Numbered from the stretch's first letter, positions 35,422 to 44,582 are shown. The stretch is 64,000 nucleotides of DNA from Idiomarina sp. MD25a (GCF_001870515.1 NZ_MDGT01000002.1:434066-498065), one strand, 5' to 3'. Made by a program: numbers and translations. The notes: a model not told the origin generated them from the letters alone.

Positions 35422-36885
35422 ATGACAGACAGTTTGCAACGCAGTGATTTAGTGTTATTCGGGGTGCTGGGTGACCTGTCACGGCGCAAATTAATTCCTG
35501 CGCTTTTTCAATTAGATCGCAGTGGGTTATTGCATCAAGAGAGCAAAATTATTGGTGTCGCCAGAGAGGAATTAAGTGCCAGTCAGTTTGAAGAGCGCGT
35601 TAAGGAAACACTGCAAACGTTTGTGTCTAGTGATGAGTTAGTTGACGACGTGTTGAAGCGATTTTGTAAGCGCTTTCATTATGTTGAAATGGATTTTTCG
35701 CAAGATGAAGCCTACGAAACGCTGAAAGTGGCGGTTGCTAAGGACGTCGATTGCGTGTTCTACCTCGCCACGCCACCGAGCTTATACGCGACAATTTGCG
35801 CGGGATTGAGCGGTCAATCTCTGATAAAACCAAGTACTCGGGTTATTTTAGAAAAACCTATCGGCCACAATTTAGCTTCGTCACAAACGATTAACCAAGC
35901 GGTAGCGCAATATTTTCAAGAGAGCCAAATTTATCGAATCGACCATTACCTCGGTAAAGAAACTGTATTAAACCTGTTGGCATTGCGCTTTGCCAACGCT
36001 CTTTTTGCGTCAAACTGGGATAACTCTGCAATTGACCATATTCAGATAACAGCTGCGGAAAAAGTGGGTGTTGAAGGGCGCTGGAGCTATTACGACGACG
36101 CAGGTCAGTTGCGTGATATGGTGCAAAACCATCTATTACAAGTACTTTCATTGATAGCCATGGAACCGCCTTCGCGACTTGATGCAGAGAGCATTCGTGA
36201 AGAGAAGTTAAAGGTGTTGAAAGCTTTACGACCGATTGATACGTCGAACTGCAAAGATGTTTCGGTACGAGGTCAGTATCAAGGTGGCTTTATCGGTGAG
36301 GCGAAAGTGCCGGGTTATTTGCAGGAAGAGGGCGCTCGCGAGAACAGCGATACAGAAACCTTTGTTGCCCTCAAAGTCAACATTGATAACTGGCGTTGGT
36401 CAGGCGTTCCATTCTATTTGCGCACGGGCAAACGAATGCCAGAAAAGCGCAGCGAGGTCGTCATTACATTTAAGAAACAGCCACACAATATTTTCAGCGA
36501 TACAACCGCTGACTTACAACCCAACAAACTCGTTATTCGCCTACAACCGGATGAAGGCGTTGAAGTTCAGATGCTTAATAAAATTCCGGGATTGGGTAAA
36601 CAGATGCACCTTAAAGCGACGACACTCGACTTAAGTTTTGATGAGACGTTTGAGAAAAAGCGTATTGCCGATGCCTATGAGCGGCTCATGCTCGAGGCAA
36701 TGCAGGGTAACCAATACTTATTTGTGCACCGTGACGAGGTCGAGTATGCGTGGCGCTGGGTCGACGGCATTCTCGCGGCATGGGAACAAAACGAACAACC
36801 ACCAAAACCTTATCACGCAGGCACCTGGGGACCTGTTTCCGCCGTTTCTTTATTGGCGCATGACGGAAGACAGTGGGATGAATAA
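35422..36885 (+). CDS. zwf: Glucose-6-phosphate 1-dehydrogenase
   Basis: A 487-residue enzyme oxidising glucose-6-phosphate to 6-phosphogluconolactone with NAD(P)+. The dinucleotide-binding motif is GVLGDLSRRKL, the catalytic region is RIDHYLGKETV (His general base, Lys), and EKPIGHN is present. It is the first gene of the Entner-Doudoroff operon. Codons about 82-86 contain an exact 14-bp copy of the LacI-type operator found at the glucan promoters, which is unexpected inside a coding region. Control by HexR is indicated by the upstream box. Confidence 0.97.
   Translation: MTDSLQRSDLVLFGVLGDLSRRKLIPALFQLDRSGLLHQESKIIGVAREELSASQFEERVKETLQTFVSSDELVDDVLKRFCKRFHYVEMDFSQDEAYETLKVAVAKDVDCVFYLATPPSLYATICAGLSGQSLIKPSTRVILEKPIGHNLASSQTINQAVAQYFQESQIYRIDHYLGKETVLNLLALRFANALFASNWDNSAIDHIQITAAEKVGVEGRWSYYDDAGQLRDMVQNHLLQVLSLIAMEPPSRLDAESIREEKLKVLKALRPIDTSNCKDVSVRGQYQGGFIGEAKVPGYLQEEGARENSDTETFVALKVNIDNWRWSGVPFYLRTGKRMPEKRSEVVITFKKQPHNIFSDTTADLQPNKLVIRLQPDEGVEVQMLNKIPGLGKQMHLKATTLDLSFDETFEKKRIADAYERLMLEAMQGNQYLFVHRDEVEYAWRWVDGILAAWEQNEQPPKPYHAGTWGPVSAVSLLAHDGRQWDE
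35665..35678. promoter_or_regulatory. Exact LacI-type operator copy inside zwf
   Basis: TGTAAGCGCTTTCA, identical over 14 bases to the GH16 promoter operator, lies about 245 bases into zwf, where it encodes C-K-R-F-H. Binding there could form a roadblock or a loop with the operator 2.3 kb away at 33322. A coincidental match is possible. Confidence 0.4.
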
Positions 36886-36901
36886 AATAGAGGGAATCAA
36901 C

Positions 36902-37582
36902 GTGAATACTTTTGATAGTAACCAAGCATTATCGAGTTCATTAAGCGATCGTATCGCAGAAATTCTTGCGTGCGCCATCGAACAAAAAGGCGCAGCGACG
37001 CTTGTCGTATCCGGCGGACGCACTCCTAAGCCCTTGTTTGCTGAGCTAAATCAAAAGCCACTCGATTGGTCAAAGGTGACTATTTTGTTAGCTGATGAAC
37101 GCTGGGTGTTACCCGATTCAGACGACAGCAACGATAAGCTGATAAAAACTTGCTTATTGAAGAATAAAGCGGCTGCTGCTAAGTACGTCAGTCTTTTTAC
37201 AGGTCATGAACATGCCGAAAATGCTGCTAATGCCTTAGAAACCAGAGTCGCGAATTTACCGAAATTTGATGTGGTGGTGTTGGGTATGGGCAACGATGGC
37301 CATACCGCATCACTGTTTCCATGTTGTCAGCAACTTGAAGCTGGGCTAACTCGGCCACAGGCGCTTATCGCGACAGAGCCAACGACGGCACCTTATACGC
37401 GACTGAGCTTGACTAAACAGCGTTTGCTGAACAGTCATAATGTATTTTTTCATATTACTGGCGATGATAAATGGTCCGTATTGCAAACAGCGCTCGAGCA
37501 GCCTGATCCGAAAAAATACCCGATTAGTGATTTTGTTCATGCAGAAACAACGCCCATCAATGTTTACTATTCAGCCGCGTAA
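36902..37582 (+). CDS. pgl: 6-phosphogluconolactonase
   Basis: A 226-residue DevB/Pgl-type lactonase hydrolysing 6-phosphogluconolactone to 6-phosphogluconate. The motifs VVSGGRTP, LADERWV and GMGNDGHTASLFP are typical. Two starts are possible: GTG 36902, with AGAGGGA 7 bases upstream, is preferred; ATG 36878 would overlap the zwf end by 8 bases and add 8 residues. It sits between zwf and edd in a tightly packed operon. Confidence 0.92.
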   Translation: MNTFDSNQALSSSLSDRIAEILACAIEQKGAATLVVSGGRTPKPLFAELNQKPLDWSKVTILLADERWVLPDSDDSNDKLIKTCLLKNKAAAAKYVSLFTGHEHAENAANALETRVANLPKFDVVVLGMGNDGHTASLFPCCQQLEAGLTRPQALIATEPTTAPYTRLSLTKQRLLNSHNVFFHITGDDKWSVLQTALEQPDPKKYPISDFVHAETTPINVYYSAA

Positions 37583-37591
37583 GAGGTGCTT

Positions 37592-39415
37592 ATGAATCCG
37601 ATAGTAGAACGTGTAACGCAGCGTATTGAAGCGCGCAGCGAAACAACACGCCACGCATATCTGGAACGTATGAAACACGCACGTCGTCAAGGTCCACACC
37701 GTAGTGCATTGTCATGCGGTAATCTAGCGCATGGTTTCGCCGCTTGTGGGCAGTCAGATAAAAGTGAATTACGCAGCTTGACGAAAGCCAATATTGGTAT
37801 CGTGACAGCGTATAACGATATGTTATCAGCTCACCAGCCTTACCATGATTATCCGGAAAAGCTAAAAAAGGCGATTCGTGATGTTGGCAGCGTCGCACAA
37901 GTAGCCGGTGGTGTGCCCGCTATGTGTGACGGGGTTACACAAGGACAACCGGGTATGGAGTTGAGCCTGCTCAGTCGCGATGTCATTGCCATGGCAACCG
38001 CAGTAAGTTTGTCACACAACATGTTTGATGGCGGCTTGATGCTTGGCATTTGCGATAAAATCGTACCCGGTCTTTTGATCGCTGCATTAAGCTTTGGTCA
38101 TATGCCATTTATTTTCGTACCTGCAGGTCCCATGCCGTCGGGTATTTCCAATAAAGAAAAGGCGCGTATCCGCGAGCTTTATGCGGAAGGTAAAGTTGAT
38201 AAGGAACAGTTGCTTGACGCTGAATCTGCATCTTATCACTCGGCGGGAACGTGTACGTTTTATGGCACCGCCAACTCTAATCAGTTGGTGATTGAGATGA
38301 TGGGGTTGCACCTGCCCGGCGCTTCGTTCGTGAATCCTGGCAGTGAACTGCGTGAGCAATTGACTCGTGCCGCTGCGCAGCACGTCACACGTATAACCGA
38401 TCTAGGAGCAGATTACCGTCCTATTGGTGAGATTGTGACGGCTAAGACTATTGTAAACGGTATCATTGGTCTGTTGGCAACCGGGGGCTCGACTAACCAC
38501 ACCATGCACCTTGTAGCGGTAGCGAAAGCAGCGGGTTATCAAGTCGATTGGAATGATTTTGCTGAATTATCCTCCGTTACGCCGTTATTGACCCGAATAT
38601 ATCCAAACGGACAAGCGGATATTAATCACTTTCAACGCGCCGGCGGTATGCCGTTCTTAATTCGCGAACTATTGCGAGCAGGTTTATTACATAACGACGT
38701 TGAGACAGTTGTCGGCCACGGACTCGACAAATATCAGCAGCGCCCAACGCTCACCGAAGAGGGGCAACTGACGTGGGTCGATATTGCTGAAGAATCGCTC
38801 GACGAAGACGTTTTACGACCGCACACCCAAGCATTCAATAAGCATGGAGGCTTAGAGGTCCTGTCTGGTAACTTGGGGCGTGCGGTCATCAAAACATCCT
38901 CTCTACCAGAGGGCATCAAACCGATCACTGCACCCGCGGTGGTGTTCACCAGTCAGCATGAGCTGGTCGATGCGTTTAAAGCGGACAAGCTAAACAAAGA
39001 TTGTGTAGTCGTTGTGCGTTATCAAGGTCCCAAAGCGAATGGCATGCCCGAATTACACAAGCTAACGCCATCACTGAGTGTTCTACAAAAGCGCGGTTAC
39101 CATGTGGCTTTAGTCACGGATGGGCGCATGTCAGGCGCATCAGGGACAGTGCCTGCGGCTATCCACGTAACGCCTGAAGCGGTCGATGGGGGCGTGATCG
39201 CGAAGATCAAGGATGGTGACCTAGTCAGCGTCGATTTTGAAAATGCCCGCTTAGAGGTGCTTGTTGACGAGAATGAATTGCATGCGCGTGATATAGTCGC
39301 GCCTGATTTATCAGAATATCAATTTGGCATGGGACGCGAGTTGTTTGGCAACTTTCGAGATAATTTGAGTGGCGCTGAGTCAGGCGCATCCGTGCTCTTT
39401 AGGGAAGATCAGTAA
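37592..39415 (+). CDS. edd: Phosphogluconate dehydratase
   Basis: A 607-residue [4Fe-4S] IlvD/Edd-family dehydratase that converts 6-phosphogluconate to 2-keto-3-deoxy-6-phosphogluconate, the committed step of the Entner-Doudoroff pathway. Signatures include [13 protein letters not shown], the cluster cysteines in AMCDGVTQG and GICDKIVPG, and the C-terminal [12 protein letters not shown] 37592 with AGAGG at 37582-37586 is the start; a GTG two codons earlier is less likely because it overlaps that site. The glk ATG follows the stop codon directly. Confidence 0.96.
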   Translation: MNPIVERVTQRIEARSETTRHAYLERMKHARRQGPHRSALSCGNLAHGFAACGQSDKSELRSLTKANIGIVTAYNDMLSAHQPYHDYPEKLKKAIRDVGSVAQVAGGVPAMCDGVTQGQPGMELSLLSRDVIAMATAVSLSHNMFDGGLMLGICDKIVPGLLIAALSFGHMPFIFVPAGPMPSGISNKEKARIRELYAEGKVDKEQLLDAESASYHSAGTCTFYGTANSNQLVIEMMGLHLPGASFVNPGSELREQLTRAAAQHVTRITDLGADYRPIGEIVTAKTIVNGIIGLLATGGSTNHTMHLVAVAKAAGYQVDWNDFAELSSVTPLLTRIYPNGQADINHFQRAGGMPFLIRELLRAGLLHNDVETVVGHGLDKYQQRPTLTEEGQLTWVDIAEESLDEDVLRPHTQAFNKHGGLEVLSGNLGRAVIKTSSLPEGIKPITAPAVVFTSQHELVDAFKADKLNKDCVVVVRYQGPKANGMPELHKLTPSLSVLQKRGYHVALVTDGRMSGASGTVPAAIHVTPEAVDGGVIAKIKDGDLVSVDFENARLEVLVDENELHARDIVAPDLSEYQFGMGRELFGNFRDNLSGAESGASVLFREDQ

Positions 39416-40432
39416 ATGGTAAACGACTCACAACTCGACCTAAGCACGGAATTTGCCGTGGTCGCAGATATTGGTGGTACCAATGCGCGTTTCGGTCGTA
39501 TCAACTTAAAAACCTTTGAACTCGATCGCATACAAGTGTTTCCTTGTGCGGACTATTTAAATCTTACCGATGCTTTGATTGCTTATCGCGATCAGCAAGA
39601 CGTTGCGTTAGAGCACGTAGCGATTGCCATTGCTTGTCCAGCAGAGGGTGACTCGATTCAAATGACTAACCACCACTGGCAATTTTCCGTGCGCGGTACG
39701 CGTGAAGCGCTAGGCTTAACTAGCTTCATCGTATTGAACGATTTTGCGGCCGCTGCGATGAGCTTATTGACGCTTGATAAAAGCGAAACGAAGAAAATCG
39801 GTGGTGGTAAAAAGGTCGAAACCGCTCCCTGTGCCGTACTTGGCGCAGGTACCGGTCTCGGTGTGGGACACTTGGTGCACATGCCTAACGGCGATGTAAT
39901 GCCGTTGCCGGGCGAGGGCGGTCATGCCGATTGGGCGCCACTTAATGAGAAAGAATGGGCGATTCACGAATTTCTGGCACGTCGCTTTGATGGTCGGGTC
40001 TCAGCAGAGCGGCTCCTTTCCGGTCCCGGTATTGAAAACCTTTATCAAGCCATCGCCCACTACCACGACAGAGCAGTACCGCCGTTGCGAGCAAAGACGA
40101 TTGGAGCGCGCGCTTTGACAAACTGCGATGCGATAGCGACAGAGACGGTCAATCAGTTTTTTGCCAGCCTGGGTAGTTTTGCAGGCAACCTTGCGCTCAC
40201 GCTTAACACTCGCGGCGGTGTGTATATTGCAGGAGGCGTGGTACCCAAATTACTGCCATTAATGGCCGCCTCCGAATTTAGAACACGATTTGAGCAAAAA
40301 GGTCGTTTCTGTAATTTAGCCGAGTCAATCCCCTGTTATGTGATCACTGCCGAACATGCGGGCATGCGCGGCGTGGCACAGTACTTAAAACAAACATTGC
40401 GTAAAGCACCAGCGACAGCTGATATCGATTGA
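39416..40432 (+). CDS. glk: Glucokinase
   Basis: A 338-residue bacterial-type (Glk/ROK-superfamily) glucokinase that phosphorylates cytosolic glucose with ATP. Visible motifs are the phosphate-binding VVADIGGTNARFG, the substrate loop VLNDFAAAAMSL and the adenosine-site GAGTGLGVGHL. Its place inside the Entner-Doudoroff operon, next to a non-PTS glucan utilisation locus, indicates that free glucose from beta-glucan enters metabolism here. Eda follows after 8 bases. Confidence 0.95.
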   Translation: MVNDSQLDLSTEFAVVADIGGTNARFGRINLKTFELDRIQVFPCADYLNLTDALIAYRDQQDVALEHVAIAIACPAEGDSIQMTNHHWQFSVRGTREALGLTSFIVLNDFAAAAMSLLTLDKSETKKIGGGKKVETAPCAVLGAGTGLGVGHLVHMPNGDVMPLPGEGGHADWAPLNEKEWAIHEFLARRFDGRVSAERLLSGPGIENLYQAIAHYHDRAVPPLRAKTIGARALTNCDAIATETVNQFFASLGSFAGNLALTLNTRGGVYIAGGVVPKLLPLMAASEFRTRFEQKGRFCNLAESIPCYVITAEHAGMRGVAQYLKQTLRKAPATADID

Positions 40433-40440
40433 GGCCCCTG

Positions 40441-41001
40441 ATGAACTATTCTGCTAACGATATTCTTAATGCGTCAAGCGTTATTCCAGTCATTGTCATT
40501 GATGACATTCAACAGGCTGTGCCGCTCGGGAGAACACTTTGTAAGCAAGGCTTTAAAGTGCTGGAAGTAACCTTAAGGACGCCCGCTGCGTTGCACGCGA
40601 TTGAGGAAATGCGCCGCGAGCTACCCGATGCTATTGTTGGCGCGGGTACAGTCACTAACACCACTCAGCTTACTCAAGTGCAAACGGCAGGTGCACAATT
40701 TGCGATAAGCCCAGGTGCCACGTCGACATTATTAGAGGCTGGCAAGGCCGCTGATATTCCATTGATTCCCGGCATTGCAACAGTATCCGAATTAATGATG
40801 GGGATCGAATATGGTTATGATCGTTTCAAGTTGTTTCCAGCTGAAGCCGTTGGTGGCGTAAAATTATTGAAATCGATTCATGGCCCTTTCCCTGATATTC
40901 GCTTTTGCCCTACAGGCGGTATCAACGAAAGCAACTATCAAGACTACCTCGCGTTACCTAACGTAAGTTGCGTGGGTGGTTCATGGATCATACCGAAGTA
41001 A
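40441..41001 (+). CDS. eda: KDPG aldolase (2-keto-3-deoxy-6-phosphogluconate aldolase), short form
   Basis: A 186-residue class I aldolase splitting KDPG into pyruvate and glyceraldehyde-3-phosphate. The catalytic Glu region VLEVTLRTPAA, the GAGTV motif and the Schiff-base Lys in RFKLFPAEAVGG are intact, as is the CPTGGI phosphate site. The protein stops right after GGSWIIPK, whereas usual Eda proteins (about 200-213 residues) continue with a C-terminal helix of about 20 residues. No frameshifted continuation is seen downstream. GAGG 6 bases before ATG 40441 sets the start. It is the last gene of the operon. Confidence 0.93.
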   Translation: MNYSANDILNASSVIPVIVIDDIQQAVPLGRTLCKQGFKVLEVTLRTPAALHAIEEMRRELPDAIVGAGTVTNTTQLTQVQTAGAQFAISPGATSTLLEAGKAADIPLIPGIATVSELMMGIEYGYDRFKLFPAEAVGGVKLLKSIHGPFPDIRFCPTGGINESNYQDYLALPNVSCVGGSWIIPK

Positions 41002-41010
41002 TATTGCAAC

Positions 41011-41037
41011 TGGGTTATCTGTATTCCAGATAACCCA
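41011..41037 (+). terminator. Stem-loop after eda
   Basis: A perfect 11-bp stem, TGGGTTATCTG with CAGATAACCCA, closes a TATTC loop 9 bases after the eda stop. There is no T-run, so it is either a weak terminator or an mRNA 3'-end stabiliser. Confidence 0.5.
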
Positions 41038-41127
41038 CATCTATTGACCCTTCCTATTGCACGGGCATCCTACGAGCCGCTACTATACGCTATGATTTTG
41101 CCCTATTAGTCAACCAAGGACGCATTC

Positions 41128-41829
41128 ATGCCCACCGATACTCAATTAACGGTCAAACAAGCCCAACAAATTGCTACGCTACAGACTCAATTTAATCAGG
41201 GTCTCGATGCACACTGGCCGATGGCACCAAAACTGACGCGTGATGATTTCGCGGCTGTCATTGTGGAGCTCGGTGAACGCTATGAACACCTCGGCTACAA
41301 GTGGTGGAAAAAGCAAACAGTTGACCACGCCCAAGCTAATATGGAGTTGATCGATGTGCTGCACTTCGCTGTGTCTGACGTTATCGAAATTTTGGTTGAA
41401 GATGGCAGTGCCAGTCCTGTTGAGACCGCCGCACTTAAGCTCGCTGAAGCGAGCATTCGTGCCCGTGCCGATGAGGCGCGTGATGCCCGATGGTTGTTGC
41501 GTCATACCGCGTTAGAAGGACGCCCAGACCTAAACCGCCCGTTGTGTTTTGGTAATGAATCCTTAACGCAACTATTTAGCATGCTGTATCAAGCCTACGG
41601 CAGTGCGGAAGCCGTTTATATCAGTTACGTAGGAAAAAATGCGCTGAATCATGTGCGTCAACAACGGGGTTATAAAGAGGGCAGTTACATTAAGATGTGG
41701 CGAGAGGAAGAGGATAACCAAGTGATGATGCGTTTGCTACTCGACAGTGCTGACATCTTAAAAAGTAACTCACCGCTAGATGATGCAATATCCCTTTTAC
41801 TTAATTACTATGACACCCATGTTGCGTAG
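41128..41829 (+). CDS. Dimeric all-alpha dUTP diphosphatase (dUTPase_2 family)
   Basis: A 233-residue all-alpha NTP pyrophosphatase that hydrolyses dUTP (and perhaps dUDP) to dUMP, protecting DNA from uracil and supplying dTMP synthesis. The metal-binding pattern EL-x-D-x-x-H-F appears as MELIDVLHFAVSD after a KWWKK motif. The second conserved block, VGKNALNHVRQQRGYKEG, is characteristic of the dimeric dUTPases of trypanosomes, Campylobacter and some phages and differs from the usual trimeric Dut. AAGGA lies 7 bases before ATG 41128. It is monocistronic. Confidence 0.85.
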   Translation: MPTDTQLTVKQAQQIATLQTQFNQGLDAHWPMAPKLTRDDFAAVIVELGERYEHLGYKWWKKQTVDHAQANMELIDVLHFAVSDVIEILVEDGSASPVETAALKLAEASIRARADEARDARWLLRHTALEGRPDLNRPLCFGNESLTQLFSMLYQAYGSAEAVYISYVGKNALNHVRQQRGYKEGSYIKMWREEEDNQVMMRLLLDSADILKSNSPLDDAISLLLNYYDTHVA

Positions 41830-41848
41830 GTCGCGCATCATGCGCGAC
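41830..41848. terminator. Stem-loop between the dUTPase and Mrr-type genes
   Basis: An 8-bp perfect stem, GTCGCGCA with TGCGCGAC, around a TCA loop lies between two convergent genes. It lacks a T-run, so the terminator function is tentative. Confidence 0.45.
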
Positions 41849-41856
41849 TAACCCAG

Positions 41857-42531
41857 CTATGGGCGCGTGCCATTACATTTTGGAAACCGTTTGCAGCCCC
41901 AAAAAGATTCGCCTCTATTAGGTCCACGACGAGCTGTGCGTCTCACCATCGGCCCTTCACACTTAGGGCAAACCTGTGTAGTTGCACGTGTGTTAGGGCT
42001 GGGGGGAAACCGAACAGCGGCTTTTTCGCGTTGTCGCACAAATCGATGGAAGGTTTCTCCATCGATAATATGTATGGGTTTACTTTCTGCGAATACGTAT
42101 GCGTCATGAGTCAGCTCGCCAGAAGTTACGATAAATCCACCTGCGGCACCCTCTGCGATGACAACACCAAACAGTTCTCGTACGACTGAAACAGGCACTT
42201 TACGATATTTCCACTGCTTACACTGCACCAAATATAACTGACCGTTTCGTTCAATCCTTAAATCAATTCCACCATCCGGACCCGCTGGCGTCGACTTCAC
42301 GTGATAGCCTTCGCGGCTAAAAAATTCGCCAACGAGTTGCTCAAAGTGTTCCCAATCAAAGGTTTTCAATACGGCAGGCTCGGACGATTGGGTAACACGT
42401 TCATAGCGTTGTTGGTTCGATAAAGATTTTATCAATGAAACGATACTGGCTATAACGAGAAGCGCCGGGAGCGCAAATTGCAATAGAGGTAATACCAACG
42501 TCCCCATGAATTGGGCCATATAAGCGGTCAT
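41857..42531 (-). CDS. Membrane-anchored Mrr-type nuclease with C-terminal topoisomerase zinc ribbon
   Basis: A 224-residue protein. An N-terminal membrane segment (about residues 9-35) is followed by an Mrr_cat PD-(D/E)xK nuclease domain, with FEQLVGEFFSREGYHV, the catalytic GPDGGIDL and VQCKQWK. A C-terminal zinc ribbon (CPKCEGPM, then C-x-x-FPKC) of the topoisomerase I type follows. Similar proteins are widespread in bacteria without a partner methylase and are not proven restriction enzymes; a role in DNA quality control is possible. The start is uncertain because ATGs at 42531, 42519 and 42507 all lack a strong ribosome site. Confidence 0.82.
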   Translation of the reverse strand: MTAYMAQFMGTLVLPLLQFALPALLVIASIVSLIKSLSNQQRYERVTQSSEPAVLKTFDWEHFEQLVGEFFSREGYHVKSTPAGPDGGIDLRIERNGQLYLVQCKQWKYRKVPVSVVRELFGVVIAEGAAGGFIVTSGELTHDAYVFAESKPIHIIDGETFHRFVRQREKAAVRFPPSPNTRATTQVCPKCEGPMVRRTARRGPNRGESFWGCKRFPKCNGTRP

Positions 42532-42668
42532 GGTCGTGGGATCGTTAATGTCTATTTGAACCGTGTCGCATTTCTCTTTAAGTTAAACCTGATTCATTTG
42601 TTAAGCATTTAGCTTTAGTTTACGATTAGAGTGCTTATCGTAATAACTCATTTATAGGATTTTCCCGT

Positions 42669-43853
42669 TTGTCATTAAAACAAAAACAAAGCGACATACA
42701 TTGGCTAACAGGGCAGTTTAAAGAGATACAGCAGGAACTAAGTTACCGAGAGTCTATTCAGCTAAGAGTTAGACGTGAATCTCGATTAGCGTTGGTACTT
42801 GTCTCTTTTATATTTGCGATGTTTGCTATCACAGATTACAACTTGCTTGGTGACTCAACTGAATTTTACATATTAATCTCGATGCGGGTTATAGTGGTTT
42901 CAACGTGCGTCATTTTGGCGCTGATTATTGGGCGGGTCGGTAGCTTTTCTCGAAAACCACTTCTACATGCCTTGCCGTTATGGGTTCTTGCTGCGGGTAT
43001 TATCTCGATTGTCCCATTAAGGCCCGAAAGCCTTTATACTCAAATTACGGCGGTTGTTGTCGCCATCATGGCATTCTATTTACTCATTCCAAGTCTATTA
43101 ACCATTGCCAGTTGGGCGAGTGGATTTCTCAGTGTTGGATTCATAGTAGCTTCAGTAGCTTATGCCGACGTCTCCGTACCTACTGCCTCGCGTCTCGTTC
43201 TTCTTCTTATCATGGCTAATATTGTCGGTTATTGCGCGTTGTTAAGACTTGAAATACTCCAACGTAAGCAGTTTTCTTTATTAAATGAAGAGCGCGACCA
43301 GAATTTAGCCTTGCAACAAGAAGTAGAACACCGAAAGTCTCTCGAAGCACAGTTAAGAAGATTAGCCGAACGGGATACCTTAACCGAGCTTGATACGCGT
43401 AGTCATTTCATTAAACGTGCTGAAGCTTTATTAGATCAAGCGGCGCGTGAAAACTCAGCTTTCTGCCTATTCATGATAGACGTCGACCACTTCAAACAAA
43501 TTAACGATACTTGGGGTCATACGCGGGGTGATGAGGTACTTAAGCAGGTTGCTAAAACCATTCGTCAAACGCTTCGACGTGTCGATGTGGTTGGTCGTTT
43601 TGGTGGTGAAGAGTTTATCGTGGCGATGCCGAACACGCACCATAAAGAGGCGGTCAAGTTAGCTAAGCGATTAACTTCCAATATCAACGCAATCGAGTTA
43701 CCACCCCCGCTCAACCAAGTTTCGGTCAGTATCACCGTCGGTATCGCAATGAAAAGCAATGAGCGCAGCTTGGATCTGCTCATTCAGCGCGCTGATGAGA
43801 TGCTTTACAAAGGAAAGCGAAACGGTCGAAACCGAGTTGAGTTGGCGCGCTGA
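42669..43853 (+). CDS. Membrane diguanylate cyclase (GGDEF domain)
   Basis: A 394-residue protein with about six N-terminal membrane helices (about 35-200), a short coiled-coil linker and a C-terminal GGDEF domain that makes cyclic di-GMP. The active-site motif is GGEEF (in VVGRFGGEEF), and an RxxD inhibitory site (RRVD) lies five residues before it, so product feedback is likely. No known periplasmic sensor domain is present; the membrane part itself may sense. The apparent start is TTG 42669, with AGGA 9 bases upstream. It is monocistronic. Confidence 0.9.
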   Translation: MSLKQKQSDIHWLTGQFKEIQQELSYRESIQLRVRRESRLALVLVSFIFAMFAITDYNLLGDSTEFYILISMRVIVVSTCVILALIIGRVGSFSRKPLLHALPLWVLAAGIISIVPLRPESLYTQITAVVVAIMAFYLLIPSLLTIASWASGFLSVGFIVASVAYADVSVPTASRLVLLLIMANIVGYCALLRLEILQRKQFSLLNEERDQNLALQQEVEHRKSLEAQLRRLAERDTLTELDTRSHFIKRAEALLDQAARENSAFCLFMIDVDHFKQINDTWGHTRGDEVLKQVAKTIRQTLRRVDVVGRFGGEEFIVAMPNTHHKEAVKLAKRLTSNINAIELPPPLNQVSVSITVGIAMKSNERSLDLLIQRADEMLYKGKRNGRNRVELAR

Positions 43854-43893
43854 GAGACTCATCCACAATAATTGATTCGCATGTCAAATAAAC

Positions 43894-43938
43894 TTGACTT
43901 TATTTTTTGTGTGTCTACTATGGTAAAGTGTATTTTAC
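43894..43938 (+). promoter_or_regulatory. Promoter and inverted repeat upstream of the membrane protein/Xre pair
   Basis: A -35 TTGACT (43894-43899) and a -10 TACTAT (43916-43921) are spaced 16 bases apart. Just after, GTAAA and TTTAC form an inverted repeat (43923-43938) across the expected start site, a plausible operator for the Xre protein encoded downstream. Confidence 0.55.
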
Positions 43939-43980
43939 ATTATGACGTGTTTTGTTTACTTTACTGAATGGAGAACAAAA

Positions 43981-44385
43981 ATGACTGAACGTAACGAATG
44001 GCAGCAACAGCAGTGCCGATCGAATAAGTTACTGGCGGTTTGGACAGGGTTATGGGTACTGACACTGGCGTTGTCGAGCTTTGGACCACAATGGTGGGAA
44101 AGCGCGACAATGACCTATTTGGCTACGGTGGTAAATATTATTATGGGCGCTGCCATGATATGGGCGAACAAACGTCACTTAGACCATCAAGACGAGCTAC
44201 AACGAAAAGTTCAACTCGAGGCCATGAGTTTAGCACTTGGCATTAGTGTTGTTTTAGGCCTTGCGGCGACATCTCTAACGCAAAATAGCTTGTTAGGCTT
44301 TGATTTTGAGATTTCACACTTGATGATGGTACTCGGCGTCACTTATATTGTTGCGCTTTTATTAGGGATGAGGAAATACCAATGA
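43981..44385 (+). CDS. Small four-helix membrane protein of unknown function
   Basis: A 134-residue inner-membrane protein with four predicted helices and a charged cytoplasmic loop (NKRHLDHQDELQRK) between the second and third. I do not recognise a named family. GGAG 8 bases upstream supports ATG 43981. Its last codons overlap the Xre regulator gene (ATGA), so the two are a translationally coupled unit. Membrane-protein/Xre pairs of this size are common and usually autoregulated. Confidence 0.7.
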   Translation: MTERNEWQQQQCRSNKLLAVWTGLWVLTLALSSFGPQWWESATMTYLATVVNIIMGAAMIWANKRHLDHQDELQRKVQLEAMSLALGISVVLGLAATSLTQNSLLGFDFEISHLMMVLGVTYIVALLLGMRKYQ

Positions 44386-44573
44386 AAAACCGACTCAAAG
44401 TGTTAAGGGCTGAGAGAAACTGGACTCAGAATGATCTTGCGCAAGCACTGTCGGTTTCGCGTCAAACAATCAACGCGATTGAAACAGGTAAGTTTGACCC
44501 GAGTTTACCGCTGGCATTTAAAATTGCCAAGGTATTCCAATGCTCTATTGAAGACATTTTTTTTGACGAGTAG
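44382..44573 (+). CDS. Short Xre-family HTH regulator
   Basis: A 63-residue protein that is essentially one Cro/CI-type helix-turn-helix domain (WTQNDLAQALSVSRQTINAIE), resembling YozG-like regulators. It starts inside the end of the membrane-protein gene. The likely target is the inverted repeat at the upstream promoter. It is too short to hold an effector domain; a response to the membrane partner is a speculation. Confidence 0.88.
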   Translation: MKNRLKVLRAERNWTQNDLAQALSVSRQTINAIETGKFDPSLPLAFKIAKVFQCSIEDIFFDE

Positions 44574-44582
44574 TCGGTTGTA

